Below are positions 4,280 through 9,523 of a DNA stretch of 9,523 nucleotides, piece by piece; the first letter of the stretch is position 1, and each line of letters begins with the position of its first letter. Below the pieces are notes generated by a model. That model was not told the DNA's origin, did not search any database, and was given only the letters and a program-made list of their open reading frames with translations. The position numbers and the translations under genes are program-made. The DNA lies in NCBI GenBank assembly GCA_947624755.1, contig CANQLQ010000053.1:1-9523 (forward strand), read 5' to 3'. This stretch comes from an uncultured Clostridia bacterium. GTDB lineage: Bacteria > Bacillota > Clostridia > Oscillospirales > Acutalibacteraceae.

Positions 4280-7200
4280 ATGAAAAAGACATTAAAAAAG
4301 TGCTTGGCAATAATACTTGCCATAATAACTGTGATAAGTTCATGTTCTGTGATGATGAGTGTATTTGCTGAAGAACTTAGATTAAATGATGCAGAAGTGA
4401 TTGAATCTTCAGAATCAGAACATGAAACAGATCCGGTAATTGTGTCCGAAGTTACAGAAGAACGAACGGAATATACCAAAACATTTGTTATGAGTGACGG
4501 CTCTTTTACAAGAACACTCTATTCGCAGCCGATACACTTTAAAAGCAATGATTACTGGGTTGACTATGACAACACCTTAAAAGAATCGCAAAATGGCGAG
4601 ATATACACGACTTCGTCAAGGGAAACCTCAGTTAGTCTTTCTTCAAAGGCCGCGGAAGGCAGGACAGTCTTTATTGAAGGTGATAATTACAACATATCAT
4701 GGGGATATAACGATGTAAAGGCTTCAAAACTGAGAGTGAACAATAAGAATATCAATAAAAAAGGTGATGAAAAGTTCACTTTGCTTGATAATATTACTCA
4801 GAGTGCCGAATATAAAAATGTATATCCTCATGTCGATTTGGAATATACAATATCGACAAACAGTATCAAAGAAAATCTTGTATTAAACAGTAAAAATGCA
4901 GCCTCAGAATATCAGATTTCTTATTATATAGATACACTCACTGCCATACAAACCGACAGCAAAACAATCGAATTAAAAAGCGCAAATGACATAATTTATA
5001 CTATCAGCGCCCCGGTTATGTATGACAGCAATGGCGTAGAAAGCGATAATATTAATCTTTCAATATTGAGCTTAAAAAACGGTGTGTTGACAGTAGGTCT
5101 TTCAATTGATCCTGAATGGATAAAAGATAAGACCAGACTATTCCCGGTTGTTGTTGACCCCGTTGTAATGGAAGAATCGAAAGCTTCTGTTGACGCTGCA
5201 TATGTATTAAGTTCAGAGCCGAATGACAGCCATAATTCATCTGAGAATTTAAAAGTCAGCGGCGTTAAAAACGCTGTTTCATATGCATTGATAAATACAA
5301 GCGGTATTTCTTCATCAAATATGGCTGAACATGTTGTATCGGCAAAAATGCATATACCTGTATTGTCAAACAGCGATCAGTCAATGGTAATATATGCTTA
5401 TGAGATTACCGAAGAATGGGACAGCGGTGTAACATGGAATACAAAGCCGGCTTTTTCTTCATCGGTTTTGGATTATTCAACCGCATTAAGCAACCAAACT
5501 GTTGAGCTTGATATAACAAAGATTTTTAATAATGGCACAGAAAAAAATAACGGTATTCTTTTAAAGACAAATTCGGCTGCTACTGCTACGCTTAGCAAAA
5601 CGAGCGGCGAAAATCCTATTTTTACTATGCAGTATATAATGACTACAGGCATAGACGACTCATTTTCATATACTCAATTTGATATGGGGTCGGTAGGAGA
5701 AGTTTATATAAACAATCTTAACGGAAATTTGATAGTAAGTGATTATGTTACATCAACCATGGGCGAAACATTTCCGTTTGATGTTGATTTAACATACAAC
5801 AGCTTTGGACTTGAAGAGAATATATGGGCAAGCAGTTTTATGTCAGGCTTTAAAGGATTTTTTGTTTTTTTCGAGAACGATGGCTCATATTTTTATTTAA
5901 ATCTTGGAGAAGAAAATGATGATGGTACTATTCCAATTAAAAATTCAGAAGAACATGGTTGGACAAAACTTAAAGTAACGGATTTTGAATATATTGAAAT
6001 GACGGTGCCTTTTGTTAATACTACTATAAAATTTAAGATTCCAATAGCTGTTGATGCTTGGAAAGATGATGAAAATATAACTTATTCATACGATTTGCTC
6101 GGTATTAAGGAAATAACGGAAAAAAACGCTGATAATACTTTGACATACTTATTAAAAAGAGAGTATAATGAAGCTGACGGAAGTTATACGTATACTGACA
6201 AAGAGGGAAGTTACATAAAATATATTAAAAATGACAGCGGTATGTATATAACACAATATGATGCAGACAATATAGCTCATGACGTTGTTGAATATATTTA
6301 CGACGAAAACGGAAATGTAACTCAAATTAAAAGAAATAATGAAGTAACAGCTAAGTTTACATATGACAGTAATTCCCGAATGACGAAAATAACCAATGAC
6401 AGCGGATATTCATTAAATTTGACCTATGATAACGGTGAAAAGCCGGCTGTTACAGGCGTTCAAGAAGCTAAGGGAACAACACTCGGTCAAAAAACAACTT
6501 ATGAACGTACACATAATACGGCAACTGTCAGAACTGCCGGAGCTGATTGCGTATACGGCAACAACGACGATGTGCTTACTATCAATACATTTGATAACTA
6601 TGCCCGTCTTGTGTGTGCAAAAACAACGACCGTTGCAGAAAAGGACTTGGGAGCTGTTTCGTTTGATTACGAAAACGGCGGCAGCGCTTCAAACACATTT
6701 TCGTCCAAAATTTCAAGAGCATCAGTAGTTGGAAAGACCGCCACCAATTATGTTAAAAACCATAACGTCGAAAGTATGGCAAACTGGACAAAAAAGACAA
6801 TTGATGATCCAAATTGTACATATTCTGCAGGATACTCGACCGACAAGGCATATGTTGGTAATGGCTCATTAAAAATTACAGTTTCCGATGTAACGATTAC
6901 CGGCGGCGCAGGAGTATATCAACCCTTTTATATTTCAGACGGTGTTATTAAAGCCGGAAAATCATACAGCGCTTCTGTATATGTTAACACAAGCGGCATA
7001 ACACGTGACAGTGATTCAAGCACAACTCGCAACTATGGCGCGGCACTTATGATTAGGGCAGCCTTAGCTGACGGAACGTCGAAGCGTTCGTATACCGAAT
7101 CTTTGCAGAAAACAGATCCCAATATCAATAATGGTTGGGAACGATTATTCCTTAACTACACAGTTCCGGACAATGCAACCAAAATAACTCTTTATCTTCT

Positions 7201-9523
7201 TGTCAGGAATGGAAGCGGAACAGCATATTTTGACGCGGTTCAGTTTGAAGAGGGCAGTGCGCAAACTCAATATAATATGATTGAAAACAACAGTTTTATA
7301 TACAAAGATTCTAATAATTATGCAACAGATTGGTCAAGATATCTTGTTAACGCCAATGACAAAGTTGAAAATGAGAAGATGAAATTTGTCGGTGACATTT
7401 CAACTAATAAGTGTGTTTCTCAAGAAGTTGCGTTAAAAAATGCAAAGCAAAGCGACAGTTATATTTGCAGTGTTGTTGCCTGTGGGGATTCAGTTCCGAT
7501 AAAGAGCGCGCGACGGTTCGGTTATCATGTCTTGGTGTTCTACAATGATAAGGCAGGAAATTCCGTTACACGTACAAAAAGCGTTGTAAATTTCTGTGAT
7601 GATATAACTACCGAACAATATCTAATGTCATCGTTTGATTTAACTGATACTGACGAAACGCTTGTACCGTATAAGCTGCGATTGGTTTTAACATATTACC
7701 AAAATGCAAACAACGCTTATTATGATACTGCAAGTCTTATTAAATCAAATGATATATATGATTTAAGCGAACAGAGCGATGATTTGGAAGAAGAAGACGC
7801 TCCGGAAGAAGACGATCCTTTTACATATAATGAAAACGGAGATATTCTTACCTATACCGACGAAAACAATAATATATATTATTACACATACGACAGCATG
7901 GGTAATTTGATGTCAAAACTCACAAGCAATAATGTCGGCGACAAATATGAATATTATTACTATGATTCCGACAACGACGGTATAAATGATAAAAGTGTTT
8001 CCAAAAAGGATATGTGCGAAGACGGAACAATTACTACATATACCTATGACGACAATTGGAATCTTGTTTCAGAGAATGTTACCGATGGAGATGTACTTCT
8101 AACAGAAACCACATATGATTCAAATGGCAATATATTGACATATACCGATGAAAGCGGCACAACAACCTATACATATGATGAAAAAGGCAACTTGCTTTCA
8201 GTTCTTGACGAAAACGGTAATGGAAATACATATGTTTATAACAATAAGGGAAATATAACTCAGGACGTAACTATTGATAACGGCGGCACTCTTGTTCAGA
8301 ATTATGATAATGATGGTAATGTAGTATCGGTTCTGCATAACGGTTTCACATATAATTACACTTATGACGATTTCGGAAATGCAAAAACTGTCAAGATAGG
8401 CAGTCAACCGCTTGTAACTTACGATTACAGAGCTAACAACGGAACGCTTTCATCAATCACATACGGTAACGGCTCAAAAGAAAGCTATACTTATAACGAG
8501 TACGGCGAACCGACAAAGAAAACGCTTTCCGGGTTGGGCAATTATACATGGACATATGATTCTCTTGGCAGTACAATAAGCTCTAAAGATACGGTCAACA
8601 GTCAGAAAACATATTATAAATATGATGATGAGAAAAGATATGTTGGGGAAAAGGTATATTCAACCGTTAATTCAAATGCATATGCGAATTTTCTCTATTC
8701 CGATATGAATGTTCTTGACGACGAGGGCAGAGTTATCAAAAACACAACAACGGCAAATGGTTTTTCGGTCAGTACGCCATTCACATATTCAGAGGACGGA
8801 AAAACAACAACCTCTGCTATGACGAATATCAGAAAAGTTACCACAAATTATAACGATGACGGACAAATCATAAACCGTTCAATATCAACCGATACGCCGA
8901 TCGCTGAAACATTCAGTTATAAAGATGACGGTGCTGTTTCAACGCATAAGGTAAACAACGATGAATATGCATATACATATGACGATAACGGAAATATTAC
9001 CGAAATTAAGAAAAATAATGTTTTAAGACAAAGTTATGTCTATGACAGCAAAAATCAGCTTGTTCGTGACAATAATCTTGATACAAACAAGACCACAGTA
9101 TATACTTATGACAACAGCGGTAATATTTTAAATAAGAAAGAATATGCATACACAACCGGAGAGGTTGGAGCAGCAACAAGCACAAAAACTTATACCTATG
9201 ATACAACATGGAAAGATAAGTTGACTTCTTACAATGGCGAGACAATGAGCTATGACGCTATCGGCAACCCAACGACATACCGTGGAGCGGCAGCAACTTG
9301 GTTCGGCAGACAAATGCAGTCTTATTCCAAAGGCAGTACAAATGTAACCTATACATATGACGAAAACGGTCTGAGAACAAGTAAGATCGTCAACGGTGTT
9401 CAGTATGACTATTACTATGTTGGCGATAAGCTCATATACGAAAAGAAAGGCGATGAATATGACCTTTTCTATCGCTACGATGTTGACGGCCGACTTGCAC
9501 TTGTTGTAAAACGCCGGCTTAGT
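4280..9523 (+). CDS. Secreted RHS/YD-repeat wall-associated-type protein with DNRLRE-like and carbohydrate-binding-like domains (3' truncated by window edge)
   Basis: The frame is open for 1748 codons with no stop. Layout by residue: Sec signal peptide 1-30 (basic start, hydrophobic core, likely cut after VFA); conserved N-terminal domain about 65-295 with the SQPIHFKSNDYWVDYDNTL pattern and closing FPVVVDP (288-294); DNRLRE-like domain about 300-455, including EEWDSGVTWNTKP; a 'G.VYINNLNGNLIVSDY' pre-RHS segment from about 470; first YD motifs 674-720; two jelly-roll, CenC-like modules 836-1000 and 1000-1157, ending YFDAVQFEEG and YYDTASL; acidic linker 1163-1181; YD repeats 1182 to the edge, with an RHS-core-like YDENGLRTSKIVNG near the end. 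RHS proteins form a hollow beta shell; many Gram-positive ones (WapA type) deliver C-terminal toxins in contact-dependent competition. No toxin or wall anchor is visible here because the end is missing. ATG 4280 is the only sensible start; AGGAG (4261-4265) lies an unusually long 14 bases upstream. Confidence 0.9.
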   Translation, partial: MKKTLKKCLAIILAIITVISSCSVMMSVFAEELRLNDAEVIESSESEHETDPVIVSEVTEERTEYTKTFVMSDGSFTRTLYSQPIHFKSNDYWVDYDNTLKESQNGEIYTTSSRETSVSLSSKAAEGRTVFIEGDNYNISWGYNDVKASKLRVNNKNINKKGDEKFTLLDNITQSAEYKNVYPHVDLEYTISTNSIKENLVLNSKNAASEYQISYYIDTLTAIQTDSKTIELKSANDIIYTISAPVMYDSNGVESDNINLSILSLKNGVLTVGLSIDPEWIKDKTRLFPVVVDPVVMEESKASVDAAYVLSSEPNDSHNSSENLKVSGVKNAVSYALINTSGISSSNMAEHVVSAKMHIPVLSNSDQSMVIYAYEITEEWDSGVTWNTKPAFSSSVLDYSTALSNQTVELDITKIFNNGTEKNNGILLKTNSAATATLSKTSGENPIFTMQYIMTTGIDDSFSYTQFDMGSVGEVYINNLNGNLIVSDYVTSTMGETFPFDVDLTYNSFGLEENIWASSFMSGFKGFFVFFENDGSYFYLNLGEENDDGTIPIKNSEEHGWTKLKVTDFEYIEMTVPFVNTTIKFKIPIAVDAWKDDENITYSYDLLGIKEITEKNADNTLTYLLKREYNEADGSYTYTDKEGSYIKYIKNDSGMYITQYDADNIAHDVVEYIYDENGNVTQIKRNNEVTAKFTYDSNSRMTKITNDSGYSLNLTYDNGEKPAVTGVQEAKGTTLGQKTTYERTHNTATVRTAGADCVYGNNDDVLTINTFDNYARLVCAKTTTVAEKDLGAVSFDYENGGSASNTFSSKISRASVVGKTATNYVKNHNVESMANWTKKTIDDPNCTYSAGYSTDKAYVGNGSLKITVSDVTITGGAGVYQPFYISDGVIKAGKSYSASVYVNTSGITRDSDSSTTRNYGAALMIRAALADGTSKRSYTESLQKTDPNINNGWERLFLNYTVPDNATKITLYLLVRNGSGTAYFDAVQFEEGSAQTQYNMIENNSFIYKDSNNYATDWSRYLVNANDKVENEKMKFVGDISTNKCVSQEVALKNAKQSDSYICSVVACGDSVPIKSARRFGYHVLVFYNDKAGNSVTRTKSVVNFCDDITTEQYLMSSFDLTDTDETLVPYKLRLVLTYYQNANNAYYDTASLIKSNDIYDLSEQSDDLEEEDAPEEDDPFTYNENGDILTYTDENNNIYYYTYDSMGNLMSKLTSNNVGDKYEYYYYDSDNDGINDKSVSKKDMCEDGTITTYTYDDNWNLVSENVTDGDVLLTETTYDSNGNILTYTDESGTTTYTYDEKGNLLSVLDENGNGNTYVYNNKGNITQDVTIDNGGTLVQNYDNDGNVVSVLHNGFTYNYTYDDFGNAKTVKIGSQPLVTYDYRANNGTLSSITYGNGSKESYTYNEYGEPTKKTLSGLGNYTWTYDSLGSTISSKDTVNSQKTYYKYDDEKRYVGEKVYSTVNSNAYANFLYSDMNVLDDEGRVIKNTTTANGFSVSTPFTYSEDGKTTTSAMTNIRKVTTNYNDDGQIINRSISTDTPIAETFSYKDDGAVSTHKVNNDEYAYTYDDNGNITEIKKNNVLRQSYVYDSKNQLVRDNNLDTNKTTVYTYDNSGNILNKKEYAYTTGEVGAATSTKTYTYDTTWKDKLTSYNGETMSYDAIGNPTTYRGAAATWFGRQMQSYSKGSTNVTYTYDENGLRTSKIVNGVQYDYYYVGDKLIYEKKGDEYDLFYRYDVDGRLALVVKRRLS
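7823..9523 (+). repeat. Array of degenerate YD (RHS) repeats within the large gene
   Basis: About 20 copies of a YDxxGNx-type motif recur every 15-30 residues, for example YNENGDI, YDSMGNL, YDSNGNI, YDEKGNL, YNNKGNI, YDNDGNV, YDDFGNA, YDSLGST, YNDDGQI, YDDNGNI, YDNSGNI, YDAIGNP, YDENGLR and YDVDGRL. They alternate with TYTY-like strands. The DNA repeats are diverged, so recent tandem duplication is not evident. The array continues past the window edge. Confidence 0.85.

Noticed and set aside
6426..6728. 100-codon + strand frame inside the RHS gene
   Set aside because: It is in another frame of a continuous 1748-codon coding region, with no ribosome binding site and low-complexity composition.
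7823..9523. CRISPR array or DNA-level tandem repeat
   Set aside because: The periodicity is at protein level (YD repeats); the DNA units differ in length and sequence and there are no identical repeats with spacers.

Overview
The window looks like chromosomal DNA from a low- to mid-GC Gram-positive bacterium of the class Clostridia, probably a gut or rumen Oscillospiraceae/Ruminococcus relative. This is inferred from the A/T-rich codon use, the GGAGG-type ribosome binding sites, the LanFEG/BcrA-style ABC transporter cassette and the very large secreted YD-repeat protein. No marker gene fixes the taxon.

Left part (1-3347, all on the + strand). The window opens in the last 38 codons of a membrane protein, followed by a perfect 10-bp hairpin. 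Next comes a tight four-gene operon: two six-helix ABC-2-type permeases (308-1138 and 1129-1935), an ABC ATPase (1984-2637) and a membrane-anchored extracytoplasmic protein of unknown function (2634-3347). Genes 1/2 and 3/4 overlap. The ATPase has all the canonical motifs but carries a glutamate (E82) where the Q-loop glutamine would be, which is the 'E-loop' known from BcrA/LanF ATPases. With two small permeases of about 270 residues, this suggests an exporter or self-protection pump for a peptide or other membrane-active compound. The fourth gene may be an accessory on the outer face of the membrane.

Middle part (3348-4279). This stretch of over 900 bases has no convincing complete gene. 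It holds a 251-bp non-autonomous element with 21-bp terminal inverted repeats (19/21 matches) and four internal hairpins, flanked by open fragments that look like gene debris (3263-3427 on + and 3694-3912 on -). After these come a terminator-like hairpin (3942-3981), a 37-bp run of pure A/T, and a long structured leader. The leader contains a strong Shine-Dalgarno site in front of a tiny reading frame, then two stable hairpins.

Right part (4280-9523). One reading frame runs to the window edge without a stop: 1748 codons of a secreted RHS/YD-repeat, wall-associated-type protein. In order it has a signal peptide, a conserved N-terminal domain, a DNRLRE-like domain, a first short YD block, two carbohydrate-binding-like beta modules, an acidic linker and a long YD-repeat array reaching an RHS-core-like segment. 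The C-terminus, where proteins of this architecture often carry a variable toxin or effector domain, lies outside the window, so its activity cannot be judged here.
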